Counted from the first letter of the stretch, positions 49,375 to 61,895 are shown. The stretch: DNA of 64,000 nt from Gadus chalcogrammus (GCF_026213295.1 NC_079425.1:14246004-14310003); one strand, 5' to 3'. Notes: a model not told the origin generated them from the letters alone. Program-made: numbers and translations.

Positions 49375-49500
49375 GACATAGTGGACTAGGTAGGGGGTTG
49401 GGGGTTCAACTCTCAAACCAATGGTGCCGGGTTCAAGTCCTCAGAATACAGTGATGCGTCCTTGAGCAAGGCGACCTAAAGCCTGCCTGCTCCTTAATGA
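49375..49500 (+). repeat. tRNA-like SINE fragment
   Basis: Carries a B-box-like GGTTCAAGTCC next to GTGCCGG, followed by CCTTGAGCAAGGCGACCTAA and CCTGCTCCTTAATGACTTG, typical of tRNA-derived SINE bodies in fish. Confidence 0.55.
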
Positions 49501-50390
49501 CTTGTCTTTGGTTCAGATAATGTTGCATCTTTTGAATATTGAACCTAATCATTGTCCTTGTTTGGTCCGGGCAGACACACCTGAGCTGAACCTCACCTGA
49601 TCCTGTTTGGTCGGGGGTAGACACACCTGAGCTAAACCCGCCCTGATCCTGACATCCTGCTGGTCCCGTCTCATCAGTTCATCTGAGCCTCGTCCTCCAG
49701 AAGACCTGCTGAGCTCAGCAGTCTGTGGCTGATGGATCAATGACCTCCAGTGGGAGTGATCTTCTTGACCCCACATGTAACCGTGTGCTTCCACACGCCT
49801 TTCCCTCACGTCTGTCACTAACCTCACTACTTCAATACTCTCTACTGCTTCCTCTTTTCTTCCTTCTCTGTAGTTCAAAACTTTACACTGAAGGCGCGTC
49901 TTCCTGCCCTCAGAGGGTTTAGCGTTAGGGTTGAGAGTCAGGGTTTAGAGTCAGGGACAGAGCTGGTCAGGGAGGACTGCTTTTACACAAACCTCTTCAC
50001 TTGCTTTCGGAATGGTGGTGACATTTTGAAAAGATTCATTTGGGAAAATGTTTTCCTCTGCTTTCCTTTACAAAATTGTATTCAACTTCTGTCAAGTGTT
50101 TTTGTTTATATATTAAAATCCCACATTGACTTCTACATGTTTGTTGTGGTTCATTTAATTGTCCTTAAACTTGGTTAATGTCAAGCTAAACTCCTGCAAT
50201 ACATTAACATCCATGATTGTTATTCTGCAATGTTCACATAATCCATTTTGTAAAAATATGAAACCTCCATATTACTACAAAATTCATGCCTATTTATGTA
50301 ATTAACAATGTGCATTCTGCCCCGCTGGCCATTCTCTGCTACTACAACCCGTTCAATCCACCAACCCGTCTCACATCAATGTGCTATAGC

Positions 50391-53133
50391 CATAGGCGTC
50401 GATGACGGGGGGGACATGTCCCCCCCCCCCCCCCCCACTATTTCAAATACGAATTTTGTCCCCACCACTGAAAAAATCCCCACATACTCAACCGAAATCG
50501 TCGAGTCTAAAATCATGCGATGGGCGCGCACGAAGCCATCATTTATTAGATAGGCCTACATAAACCGTTGGAACACACAAGACCGGAACCCATAGCAACG
50601 CCGGTAAACAAACCCCGAGAAGCCCAATCCAATCCCTATGAGAGCTCCCCGCGCTACGGCCATCCGGAGGCGCACTGAGCTTTTGGCCGTGATATTATAT
50701 ATATGCAATTATATTATATACTATTATATATAGAGCTCCGAGAGTCGCAAACAGCAACAATCACTTTCTCCTCCATGCTGCAGTTCACCCCAGACTGCAC
50801 TGCACTGAGTTTGACGGTTGAACGCTGATTGGCTGTTACGTTACACATGTCACTCAGTGGCCACGCTGTTGAACGCTGATTGGCTGTCATCACGCGAAAT
50901 TCGTGTCAAAGTTGAAATTTGTCGCGCCACAAATCCTCGTGAACGCGCTCGCCTGTGCACGGCGAAAGTGTGGCGTGACAAATCAAAACTTATCGCCGGT
51001 TTTCTCTCGCGGAAAATTCGCGCGATACGCGTCTATACATTCACTTTGTATCGGATCCTGTCGACCCATCGCGTTTGGTGTGAACGCACTGGAGAAGTTT
51101 CAAGACAGACAGCCAAAATTGACATTTTTATTCAGAAAATAGCCGGTCCCGTCCTTTTGCTTCCTGTAAAAAGCATGTTTGTGACACTGGATAACGATAT
51201 GGATACATCATCTAGCCTGCATGTGGAGGGCCACATAAGGTAAGAAATTGGTTTACGTAAACTTTGCTGCTGGTTCTGTTTGCTCGTGATGACCTGGCCA
51301 AAGGTTACCCACGGTCCTAAGCGATTGTGATCTGATTCTGGTTGGTGCTCCAGCTAGTATGCATTGTATATATAGATTGCAGCTAGTAGCAACTACACAC
51401 GGTGCGATTGCTATGCCAATGTGGTTATAGTTGTTTTGTCTGATTGAGATATGTGACGACTTGGAGCCTGGTAGGCCTATCCTGACATAAATATGTTCTC
51501 GCATAACCTGTGTGATTATCCTATACTGTAGGGGATTTTATTTGCGGGCAATTTGCTTATGATGTTGTAACGAGTGAAGTCCACATTGGTCCTTCGCAAG
51601 TGTTTACTGGTGGTCAGGATTTGGCAGATGCAATTCTCCTCTGGGTGCTTGTTTTTTTTTTCTTTTTTTAATGCAGCATAACATATGCTACCAGCAGCTG
51701 TGGCAACCCGGCCGAGGCCAATTAAGGATATTGGGAGCACCTGAGGAACAAGTGGAGAAGCAGGGCTTAAATAGCCTGCTTCTCCACTCATTCGGGGCTC
51801 TCCCAGCCTTGGAGCTCCTGCAAGGAGAGACCGGTCCTCGTGGGTGACGGGTTTCCACCCACGAAAAAGGGGGACCGCTGATTCCTCCCGAGGTTTAAGT
51901 TTTTGTGTTTGGAGAGACTTTTATGTTCTTAAATAAACATGCCTTTTTTGGCTTTCACCAAGGAAATGGTGTCCTGTTTGGGAGGAGTTGGTGCGCTCAG
52001 CGTGGCGGGTTGCCACATATGGTGGAGAATGCAGGCAACTCGACCGAGCTACGGGCCATTTTGGGTGGGAGCGCCCACCTCAAGCCACCCCCAAACCAGA
52101 GACGACGCAGCCGGGGCCGACGCAGCCGGAGTCGACGCAACAGAGACGACGCCGCCAGAGACGATGCCGCCAGAGACGACACGCCGCCAGAGACGACGCC
52201 GCCAGAGACGACGCAGCCCGAGACGAGGCTGCGGGAGACGAGGCCGCGGGAGACGAGGCCGCGGGAGACGAGGTCGCGGGAGACGAGGTCGCGGGAGACG
52301 AGACTGCGGGAGACTAGGCCGCGAGACGAGCCACGCCGGCAGCAGAAGCAGCCATGCTGCGCGCCGGACCGCTGCCACCTCCGAAAGGCCACCCGAGGCT
52401 TCAGCAAAGGGTGGAGGAGTGTGGCAACCCGGCCGAGGCCAATTAAGGATATTGGGAGCACCTGAGGAACAAGTGGAGAAGCAGGGCTTAAATAGCCTGC
52501 TTCTCCACTCATTCGGGGCTCTCCCAGCCTTGGAGCTCCTGCAAGGAGAGACCGGTCCTCGTGGGTGACGGGTTTCCACCCACGAAAAAGGGGGACCGCT
52601 GATTCCTCCCGAGGTTTAAGTTTTTGTGTTTGGAGAGACTTTTATGTTCTTAAATAAACATGCCTTTTTTGGCTTTCACCAAGGAAATGGTGTCCTGTTT
52701 GGGAGGAGTTGGTGCGCTCAGCGTGGCGGGTTGCCACACAGCCCTTGCTCGTCTTCAAAAGCTCAGTACCTCGTTTCATTTCGTACCCCCTTTACAGTCT
52801 GGCATTGTTTGTCTGGTCAACTTTGTTGATGTCAAGATAAGTGTTAAATTGCCAACACTTTTCTTTGTCCTGTGTGTATTACATATCCCGAGCCAATACC
52901 CTGGTGTTTCCAACGCCGTTTTGCAAAACAAGCCAAAACACAAACTGTGGTTTTCAACTTTTATTGTTTGAATAGGATTTTCAACACCTGACAATACACT
53001 GTAGACTAGAGCATATTGTAATGCAGCGTTGAATGGATGAATAGCTTACATAAGGGTACCCAGCACTTTTCAAACCACACTCAAGCTTATGGTTATTGTC
53101 CCCACCACTTATTAAAACAAACTGACGCCCTTG
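50391..53133. mobile_element. hAT-like DNA element hosting an LTR insertion
   Basis: Ends CATAGGCGTC and GACGCCCTTG are inverted repeats (8 of 10), flanked by GCTATAGC at 50383-50390 and 53134-53141 as an 8-bp target duplication; note that this octamer is itself palindromic. About 1.7 kb remains after removing the 1040-bp LTR element nested at 51699-52738. A poly-C run (about 50420-50437), a repeated GTTGAACGCTGATTGGCTGT (near 50816 and 50869) and CG-rich segments are visible. No transposase was found. Part of the interior resembles the smaller element in tmco3 intron 10. Confidence 0.6.
51699..52738 (+). mobile_element. Short non-autonomous LTR retrotransposon (TRIM-like), very recent
   Basis: Two 319-bp LTRs (51699-52017 and 52420-52738) that read as identical, starting TGTGGCAACC and ending GGTTGCCACA. 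A 4-bp target duplication CAGC flanks them (51695-51698, 52739-52742). Each LTR has a TTAAATAG box and AATAAA. The 402-bp interior begins TATGGTGGAGAATGC (primer-binding region; the tRNA was not identified) and ends in a purine tract AAAGGGTGGAGGAG. The middle is made of 12-15-bp tandem repeats (GCCAGAGACGAC, GCGGGAGACGAG) that give Arg/Glu/Asp-rich frames in any phase; no gag or pol homology is evident, so it must be mobilised in trans. Confidence 0.92.
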
Positions 53134-53141
53134 GCTATAGC

Positions 53142-54681
53142 TACGTTGGTTCAAGGAAAATTTAGTTTGGTGTGAGACTGTTGTCCAGCAGAGGGAGCTG
53201 TCATACACCTTAATTATACAGAAATGTCTGTGTATTTACATTTTAAAATGTTCATGGGCTGGTCTAGTTTGTCTGCAAATAACTCTGCCTCCAGCAACAG
53301 GATTGAGCGAAACATATGAAGTGAAGGAAATACAAGCCCAGTTCACCAGATCTGAGGTCAGCTGCGGTGAGATTTTGGATCATGAATGTATTGAGCTCGG
53401 AGGAGGACGGCAGGTCACGTGTTTACCTGGTCGATTAGGCCCTGAATGCAGACCCTGAACCCAGACATCCTAATCACAGACCCTGTGTTTAATTAGCCCC
53501 GAATATAATTTTTAGGTAAAAAAAAAAAAAAAAAGTAAAAAGTACTAGCCTAGTCTAGATAGTCATTCTGGCAAGAGAATTAACAGTTTAAAAACATAAC
53601 CTTTTTACCACCTCAAGTGAATTAACCTATCCTATCCCCAGTCAGATGTGTGTGTAAAGTCTGTCTCACTTGTATTAATTTTAATCTGAAATAACTTGAA
53701 TGGAACTTTAGACATTTGGGGATATGCAGCACAGCAGTCAGGTAGCTATTTTAAGCTATAATAAACTGCGCATTTTGTTTATTTAGGTGAAGCATTATGA
53801 CAATTTTTTCATGCAAAATAAAGCATATAAATCATTTTGGCATTTTCATTTTCCGTCTGGGCTAGGCTAGGCCACGGATGTTTATGAAACCTAGAAACAC
53901 CCCTGGCTTAAGGAGTGGACCCATCAAAAACTAATTTCACAAATGCATGTTTTTGCAATCACAATTAGGTTGTTTCAGTAATTAGTCTGTGACGTCAGTC
54001 GTTTGATGTCCCATGTCCTACAAGCCGCAGCGAGACATTATAGCACCATCTCGGTCTAATTCCTCTCATTTTATGTGTTAACAGTTTAATAAAAAATGGA
54101 TATTGTGATGAATTGCCCTAGTGCTGGATAGTCTTTGAGTGTGTTTTCGTGTGTCAACCATGTAATGGATAAAGGTTAAAGAAAATAGTTTTAGGAATAG
54201 TGAGTATGTTGTGTTTAATATTATTATATTATTTCTCAGCAGTAAAGTTTTTAACTCAAAGATTTAGAACCTCACCAGAAATGTTCTTTAGGAATAACAC
54301 TCAAATATGTTCTTCCTGCTCTAAGGAGGGAGAGAATACTAAAGACGCTTTACCGACATAAATTAGTGAAGGGTGAGGACACGGTCCATCCACTAGATGG
54401 CGTTGTTACAACGACTCCAAGGTTTTCCAAGAATCACCCCTATCTGACGCGAACCAACTCTGATCGGAACTGCACACACTCTTCAAAACAAAACAGAATC
54501 AAAGCGACCTCACCAACATTACAGTCACTTGGATGTTGGATTTAGGCGTCATTTGAGGCGTCATACGTTTGCATTACGGTTGTGAATAAGGGAATGGCAC
54601 TCACCTAATGAAACTTTCCCCCTTCGAGGCAATGGTTAGGGTGAGTGTAATGAAAGCGTGTGTGTCTACCTGGGTTTAAGG
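53142..54681. other. gpc5 upstream region
   Basis: Intergenic sequence before gpc5 exon 1, AT-rich with an A-run near 53520-53534. No coding exon is supported. The gpc5 promoter and 5'UTR should lie in the last few hundred bases, but no distinctive motif could be fixed. Confidence 0.45.
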
Positions 54682-56862
54682 ATGGCGCTAATAGGGAAAA
54701 TTAACTGCGTTTTGGTATTGGCATGTTGCGCTGCGTTAACGTTTGGCGACCCAACCACCTGCGATGAAGTTCGCAAAGTTTTCCAGCTCAAGCAAATCGG
54801 ACCTGTGAAATTAGTCCCCTCAAGTCCAAGAACAGGTATGGTTAAGTTTTGTTTTAATGAAAGAAACACCACTTAATTTAATACTTTTTGTATCGGTAGT
54901 CTGCTTGCACCCATGGGGAATCTTTTGATAAAAACATTTTTATTCGTCTTATATTCCACAGACACGATAAGTGAAGATCATTGGTAATACGATCAAATTG
55001 TCTGTACACCAGAGCGATATCGAGGTTGTGTTTATTTTCCTAATTTCAACCATCCAAAAAAATGATATTCCGAAACAAAATCTTGGAAGTCGAGTGTTGT
55101 GGGTGATAAATATCAGTAATATCATAAATATTAGTGCAGTTTTGCAGGCAAAGCTGTATCTCGTGTAGGCCTACCTGGACGTGTGTGGACAGCTTTGTTG
55201 ACCTACCTGCTGAGGTGGGTCATTATTATGTTGCTTAATGGTCTTAATGATGTTTGAAACGGACAAGATCACGTGGTGGAACCGCCATAAAACAGAATGG
55301 ATCAAAAAATTGATAGACTTACTGTCCATTATAAAAGTACAGATATACAGGGAACATGCCACAATAAACCATGTTATTCTGAAGAGTCAACAGAGAGTCA
55401 AAAGAACTATGTTAATTTATAATGGTTATGTAAATATACTTAATTTATCATAACCTTTTACATAGTCTTATAAAAAATGAAATAAATGCACATATGTTAT
55501 CCATTCCTTTTGCATCTGGGTAGGCCATAGTCTACTCTTCGCCATCTTTAAAACATGTCTTCATGTGCCTTGATTCCCTCCTCTGATTAACCTGTGTGTA
55601 ATTGGTTTATATCATGCGTGGGTCCAGTAATATTCTATGAGTAATCCTTCTTAATCCTCCCGTCAGTAGCCAACACCTCGTCTTCCAAAGCGCAGGCTTT
55701 TGTCTGAAACTATAACCCCTGACTTGGCCGCCAGCCCTAAACTGGGTCCTGAGTACCGGAGCACTTTAACTCAAGAACTGTACTTGTGTCAAGTACTTTG
55801 AGTTTATTTGTGCCAATATACTTGTACTTAACGTGTGGCAAGTACTTGTACTGTTCTTGTCAAGTACTTGAACTTTACGTGTACCAAAGTACTGCCATTT
55901 TTGCCGACGTTATGCTTTAACTCCTTTCCAAAAGACAGCAGATGTTTTTTCTTGAAATCATGTTGCCTAATATTGTTAGAAAAAGGGAAGCTGAGGACAC
56001 AAGTTACGCTGGGTTTGTTCATCTGTTGAACTTGTTTGTTCAGTTTGATATCGTGGACGATAAGGGACAATTCAATCGGAAATCACTGGTCCATTGTAGC
56101 TTGAAGAACAGGTTTATTCTCCAAAAATCGACTGTATTAAACACATTTATCTGATGCTTTTATCCAAAACGACTTACAGTAAGAGCATTCAACCATGAAT
56201 ATATAACCCCAAAAGTGCTACTTAATTTTATAACCAAGACATAGAAACAAAACAAAGAAACAAAACATGGAAACAAGACAACACATAGACAAGACAATAA
56301 CAGGAATTATTTTATGGCCATGAATTCTAACTTTTTCTGACACCTTATCCATGGTGACTGACGGATTCATCTTTAGGGAGCAGGTTGGGGTTAGGGGGCG
56401 TCTTGCTCAAGGATGCCAAGACCACTGTGGACATTCCAGGCTTGAACCCGGACCCTCTCAGCTGCGCGTGGACACTCCAACCACCAGAACCATCCTGCCC
56501 TCCAACTAGATCTAGTAGGCTCAATAAAACCAACTGCGAGCTTTCAGAGACCCGCACCAGGGGGTCCTTATTCCACGTCCGCTCCCGCTCAGGAGCAGTG
56601 GATGCTGGGCAATCACCCAGCAGGAGGTCTATCTCTGCACCCAGAAGCCGGCTACTGGCGCTGGGCTGAGGAAGACTGGGGGAAGTATTTAGGTTAAGAA
56701 AGCGCTACCCACTGTGCTCTCATGTCCTCTTATCTGGTAGGGCTGGCATTCCTCAAGCTGCGCTCATCGCCTAGCGGTGATAGTGGTTAGCAGTAGCTGG
56801 CCCCCCGCTGGTGCTAACAGGCCTTCAGATTCTGCCTCAACATGTTGTGGAGCCAGTTTTCA

Positions 56863-56910
<48 letters not shown>

Positions 56911-59859
56911 TCTTAAAGATGATTAGTTTCACCCCGTCTGCTCAGAATTCTCTCAGTGTGGTGGAAAGTATGAGAAGGCGATCAGGTTTTGGCTCAAGAT
57001 GTCTTCTGACAAGTGGACACGACGTGTTGAGGCCTGTAGCTTGCACACTACTACGAGATATTCTATAGCTCTCATAGATTCTGAGGTAAAACACACGCAT
57101 TTCTTTACTACATTTAATATCCACAGTAATACATCATGTCTAAGATCATTTTGGCGAAGATACAAAAATCACTGAATTGTAGTCCTACCGAAATCCTCTC
57201 CACCTCGGGTAAGAGGACTGACTATCTGACCAACCCTCTCTTAAAGGGGCCAGGACCAAGAGGTACTGGGTAAGATCCCCAATGTCTGCCGCCTACCTTG
57301 GGAAAGATGCCCTAACCACTACTTTGTCCTTCATAAGCTGTTTCTGAATCCACTGTAAGTTCCCCTCGTTAAAAGCATCTACTGGATGACTAGCAATTGC
57401 TTAAGTCTAAAACAGTATTCACAGTGGCTCTTTCTCCCATACTTGAATGTATTCCCTAGTCAAACTGCATATTATTATAATATATATGTTATTATAATGT
57501 TATAGTGCTGAGTCGAACTTCATATTATAGTTTATATATCTATATATATTACTACTATAATAGCAGGCTTGTCGCACCAGTTACTGAAGTTACTCATGTG
57601 CGCATGTGCCAAGCAGGCTGCAGCTCACACACACATACAGCATGCGCAAACGCATACATACACTGCAAGCACGCACATACACACCGCATGCACACACTGC
57701 ACACATGCGCACGAACATACATGGAAACGCACACACACGCGTGCACACACCGCATGTCGAGACAAAGACAGCGACATACTCGCCAAGCTAAGACATTATG
57801 CTTTTAAACATAACGGCTCTGACGTCGACAAACTCTCCCAGGTAACGCGTACTGTCTATAGACTGTAGAAATTGCGATAAAATAAGGGAAGAGACAATTT
57901 CTCACCTCGACAAGCAACTGCGGGTCGTTCATTTTGTCATATGAAAAACGTTAAATTCAAACATCGCACCGACCGGCATATCAATACATAAGTGACGTGA
58001 TCTTAAAGAGACAGTGTCTCTATAACACAGAACGAAAACATGTCAATAACATAGTATGGTGAATTAGTCTATAGAGTCCACCACAAGACTACACTTTGTT
58101 GCTCAAATTTAATATTACCCTCCTCCTTGTGCCTCCCGAAATGTCTTTTTTGATCAAACTTAATATTAATCTCCCACTTTAGCCTCCCCAAACGTCTTGC
58201 GATATTGATGTCCCCCCTCCCCCCTGCGGACCGTTTTAGTTGTTTTATGTGTTTTTTTCTTATGTTTTGTGTATGCTATGCAGGACTGTAGGCTACTGCT
58301 GCTTTCTTGGCCAGGACACTGGAAGAGATGTTTATCTCAATGATGATTATTATTTTCAACTAACCAATTGTAGTTGCCTTGCATTCTCTTCAGCCCTGAA
58401 TAAAACTAAAAGCTTTTTAATAATTGATTTGCATCCATAGTATACTACACTTTCAATTGAACAATTACCCCTGTTATCATAAATTGACTCATTTTATAAT
58501 GTTTCTATCAGGGCTGTCAAGTGATTAAAAAAAAATGAATCTAATTAATTACAGGCTCTGTGATTAATTAATCAAAATTAATCGCATACTTACATTTTAC
58601 GAGAAAGTATTTAAAAATAATTTAATTCAAGTAAATTATGGGAGATGAGTGATTCAATGAATAATATACATAATAGACTTTAAAGTTCAATGTCTCTTTT
58701 ATTGAAAACATGTCTTTCATTAACATACGGTGCATTTTAAGATCAAATTAATTAGCTGCTAGCGCTAGCTTCAGGGGCTTTGGCAGCTCATACCTGCAAG
58801 CTTGCCGCCAAATGTTTTGCGTTGAGGTGATATTTAAGGGTTGATGAACTCCGGTGATAGGAAAATTCCTTACTACAGAGATTGCAGATAACGGTGTTGC
58901 TATCTACAGTTCCGTCTGGGAGTTGTTTAAACTTGAATTTTCCGTTCACGGGGCCGAGCAGCGTCTTCTCGACTGCCTCCATTTTGTTCCAACGCAAATG
59001 ACGCACCGGGTCAAAGGGCACTATAGAAATGCGATTAATCAGCGTTTTTTTCTGTGATTAATTAATCGAAATTAACGCGTTAATTTGACAGCCCTAGTTA
59101 TTATGCAATCAAATGCTCACACACTAGATGCTTTCAGACACACGTGTAAGTCCTGATATTCTCCTGATGGGCCGTATGTGTGAACAACATATCCTGACAT
59201 TTGTACCCTGAAAATCTCCTGAATAACACTACCCTTGAGGTAGTATTTTCTCCGTAAGAAATGTAAATGACCGTATATGTGAATGTGGAGTAGAAAGTCT
59301 GTATTTCTCCACTTCAGTGGGCGTGTTGATTCTTCATGTCATTGAGTGGCCCCCCTAAATGATAATCAGCCTGTTGCCCTTTGTTCGCTGAATGGTTAAA
59401 AAATATTTAAATGTTTGCAATGCTTTTAAGAGTCACATGTGGTCAACGAATGTTATACCATGTAAAATTATAGGCAAAATGTTATTATATTATGTGCTTA
59501 GAAATTTGTTACATTATTGACTGGGGTTTTCACAATATTGCTATAGGTTTAATTACAACTAGAGGTTGAGAAAACTCTAGTATATTATAAAAATGTCAAT
59601 TCTAACCCTAACCCTTTGTTTTACTCCCCCAAATCTTGTCATGTTTAGCTCAATGTGATGTCACTTCTTGACACCTCTCTTCTCCATCCTCTCCCAGCGT
59701 CCGGACTCCAGGTGTGTGTGTCCAGGAACCATACCTGCTGCACTAGGAAGATGGAGGAGCGCTACCAGCTGTCAGCCCGCCAGGACCTCCTCACCCTCCT
59801 CCACACTACCAGCTCCTCTCTGCGCCTCCTCCTCTCCCGCCACCTCAACGCCTTCCAAG
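54682..59859 (+). CDS. gpc5: Glypican-5, first two coding exons (rest outside window)
   Basis: Exon 1, 54682-54835, begins MALIGKINCVLVLACCAAL, a signal peptide probably cleaved near residue 22. It continues TTCDEVRKVFQLKQIGPVK and ends SPRTG at donor ACAG|GTATGG. Exon 2, 59698-59859, starts after CTCTCCCAG and continues in phase (G|CG TCC): LQVCVSRNHTCCTRKMEERY then QLSARQDLLTLLH, ending LNAFQ at donor CAAG|GTCTGG. The CxxVRKxFQ and CxxxxxTCCTRKMEERYQ patterns are glypican N-terminal cysteine motifs; the wording is closest to GPC5 (GPC3/5 branch). Glypicans are GPI-anchored heparan-sulphate proteoglycans that modulate Hedgehog, Wnt and FGF signalling. The heparan-sulphate sites and GPI signal are in exons beyond the window. 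Confidence 0.9.
56140..56700 (+). repeat. SINE/tRNA-like repeat block in gpc5 intron 1
   Basis: Contains GATGCTTTTATCCAAAACGA followed by CTTACAGTAAG, a sequence widely repeated in fish genomes, then GTCTTGCTCAAGGATGCC and a tRNA-like GGCTTGAACCCGGACC. This looks like a composite of old repeats. Confidence 0.6.
56865..56905. repeat. (CA)n microsatellite
   Basis: About 20 CA units in gpc5 intron 1. Confidence 0.95.
57205..57395 (+). repeat. SINE-like fragment in gpc5 intron 1
   Basis: The order CTGGGTAAGATCCCCAATG, TCTGCCGCCTACCTTGGGAA, GATGCCCTAACC and AAAAGCATCTACTGGATGAC follows the body and tail of tRNA-derived fish SINEs; related wording is seen at 26835-26960. Confidence 0.6.
58509..59096. 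mobile_element. Deleted hAT transposon with BED-finger remnant
   Basis: 588 bp with termini CAGGGCTGTCAA and TTGACAGCCCTA and a diverged 8-bp target duplication (GTTTCTAT / GTTATTAT). Sub-terminal AATTAATC-rich repeats are present at both ends. On the minus strand it keeps the first exon of a hAT transposase. Confidence 0.85.
58794..58982 (-). pseudogene. hAT transposase N-terminal exon (BED zinc finger)
   Basis: Minus-strand frame from ATG at 58982: MEAVEKTLLGPVNGKFKF, then VICNLCSKEFSYHRSS and LKYHLNAKH, a C-x2-C...H-x4-H BED-type finger that in hAT transposases binds the element ends. It ends at a good donor (TTGCAG|GTATGAG). The catalytic exons are missing from the 588-bp element, so only this fragment remains. 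Confidence 0.75.
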
Positions 59860-60214
59860 GTCTGGGTCCTAGTGTGCGTGTGTGTGTATGGCAGTATGTG
59901 TGTTTGTCTTTGCGTGTGTAGGTATACGTGTGTTCTTGGTAGTCTGTGTTTGTGTTTCCCATTTTTCGTGTTTTTTCTCCAAAGATTGTGTGTTTGTGTG
60001 TTTTTGTGTAAAGATGTGTGTGTTGTTGGTGTGTGTTTATGGATGTTTGGATGTGCGTTAGTGTGTATAGATGTTTGTGTTCTTGTTCGACGGTGTGTGT
60101 GTGTGTGTGTCCATGTCAAAGTGCAGTGCACTTCACTTTTCAAAGAAAAAAAACTGATAATATTTTTCAGTAGAAGGTTGGGTGTTTATGTGTATAATTG
60201 CATGGGATGTAATT

Positions 60215-60252
<38 letters not shown>

Positions 60253-60904
60253 TGCTCATGTTTCTAAGCATGTGCGGTGGGTTTGGAGTGTGTGTGGGTT
60301 GTGTGTGTGTACACGCTGTAGAGTAAACAGTGGTGCGACCTTCCTCCCACGAAGACCAGCTAATGGTTAGCTCCTGTCTATAGCAGTCTATTGCCCAGTT
60401 TACGGTCACTTTTGTAGAACTGAAATTTATTGGAAACCATGACTAAGCAGCCCAAGCAGGCCGCCTGTCTATCTGACAACGTGTTGTTTGACCTATATGG
60501 AGGCGAGGTGCGTATAATCTACGGCGAGGGCCTATGTCGGTGTCCCTCGCAATGACACCTTGGCTCTGTTACCAGGCAGAGCTGAGGGATTGAACTAGCA
60601 ACCCTCCAGGTTCCAAGGATTGTTCCATCCTCTGTGTATCATGTGTTCCTCGTTGCTGCCCAGCTCGTAAGCACTACTGAAGATATTCAGCCAAACCCCT
60701 TCCCTCTTGTTTGGGTTCTTCTTGTCTGTTTGCGTGGCTGGGTCTGTGTGCCCTCGTCATCCCCTGCCAGGCGTTTTGATCTCAGACCCTAACCGTAGTA
60801 ATATCAGGTAATCAGGACGGCGACCCGCATCGCCATGACAACTTGTTAAGATGTTGAGACCTTGCCCTCCTTATCCCCAAGAGACAGACGATAGCAGCAG
60901 AGGG

Positions 60905-60949
<45 letters not shown>

Positions 60950-60962
60950 GAGACAGACAGAC
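60905..60962. repeat. (GA)n / (GACA)n microsatellite
   Basis: About 45 bp of GA followed by GACAGACAGACAG. Confidence 0.95.
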
Positions 60963-61611
60963 AGGCCAAGACTTGTCTCTCCTGTCTACGTGATCCCTGT
61001 GCCTGCATCCAGCGAGCAGCTATCAGCTATTCCGTACGCAGACGAAGCAAACGGTTTTGGAGAGACGCAGAGTCGTAGGACTTCTAATGAACTGTCTGAG
61101 GCGTATCATTAAGTCAATTTCACTTTAACGACCTCTCTTTCTCTGTCTTGATCTCTCACTCCCTGTCCTGATCTCTTCCTCGGTCACCCTCGATCTCTGT
61201 CTCTAACCGGCCTCCTCTCTCAGTCTATCTATCTCCCTCCCTTTCTCTCTCTCTCTCCCCCTCCCTCTCCCCCTCTCTCTCTGTCTCTCCCTCTATCTCT
61301 GCCTGGGCCTAAAGATATCCCACCATGCCGTGGTGTTGGGGGGGGTTAGCAGGCTGAACCCAGTGTTTTGGCTGTGGTTTCAGACACTAAATCTGCTGAG
61401 TCAGTTTGGCCCTCCTGAACCCCTGGGCACGCTACAATGACAGGCCACACTCTTTAAATATCTAAAAGTGTGTTTTTCACTGCCTCCACCACCCGGTGAA
61501 GGGCTGTGGGGAGGCTGGCGGCTACAGTGGCTGCTAGCAGCTACTGCGAACACTAAAGTATGAAGGGAACTCGGAAAGACTGCCAGTACGCATTCCTGCC
61601 AAACCCAACGC

Positions 61612-61670
61612 ACCTCCTCTTCCTCCTCCTCCTCTTCCTCTCCCTCCCCCTCTTCCTTCTTCTCCTCCTG
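61612..61670. repeat. Polypyrimidine tract (CTCCTCTTC)n
   Basis: About 58 bp composed only of C and T, built from CTC and TTC triplets. Confidence 0.92.
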
Positions 61671-61767
61671 GTGTCCACTTTTATTGCAGAAAAAAATGCA
61701 TATGCAAGAAAGCTTGCACGTAAATGGACACACACACACACACATGCATAGTTTTCATGTCATGTGT

Positions 61768-61895
61768 GATGGAGGAGGAGGTGAGGAGGGGGACGGAGGA
61801 GGAGGAAGAGGAGGACAAGGAAGAAGATGAGGGGGTGGGAGGAGGAACTGGAGGGAGGAAGGGGGAGCAGGAGGGGAGGAGGATGATGACGAGCA
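61768..61895. repeat. Polypurine tract (GGAGGA)n
   Basis: About 125 bp that is nearly all G and A on the + strand, 100 bp downstream of the complementary pyrimidine tract. Confidence 0.92.

Larger units (their letters stand above)
44604..50380. other. Unassigned region between tmco3 and the hAT element
   Basis: About 5.8 kb that I cannot assign to a known gene. It contains an inverted repeat (45420-45660 with 46850-47115), a GT microsatellite (46080-46154), a candidate two-exon coding stretch (47904-48495) and a SINE fragment (49375-49500). It could be a lineage-specific transcript, an old mobile element or both. Confidence 0.4.

Noticed and set aside
49375..49500. A functional tRNA gene
   Set aside because: Only B-box-like wording is present, without a foldable cloverleaf; it fits a SINE better.
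51905..52579. Arg/Asp/Glu- or Arg/Gly-rich frames of 100-200 codons on both strands
   Set aside because: They arise from the tandem-repeat interior and LTRs of the TRIM-like element; frames are open on both strands and show no gag or pol motifs.
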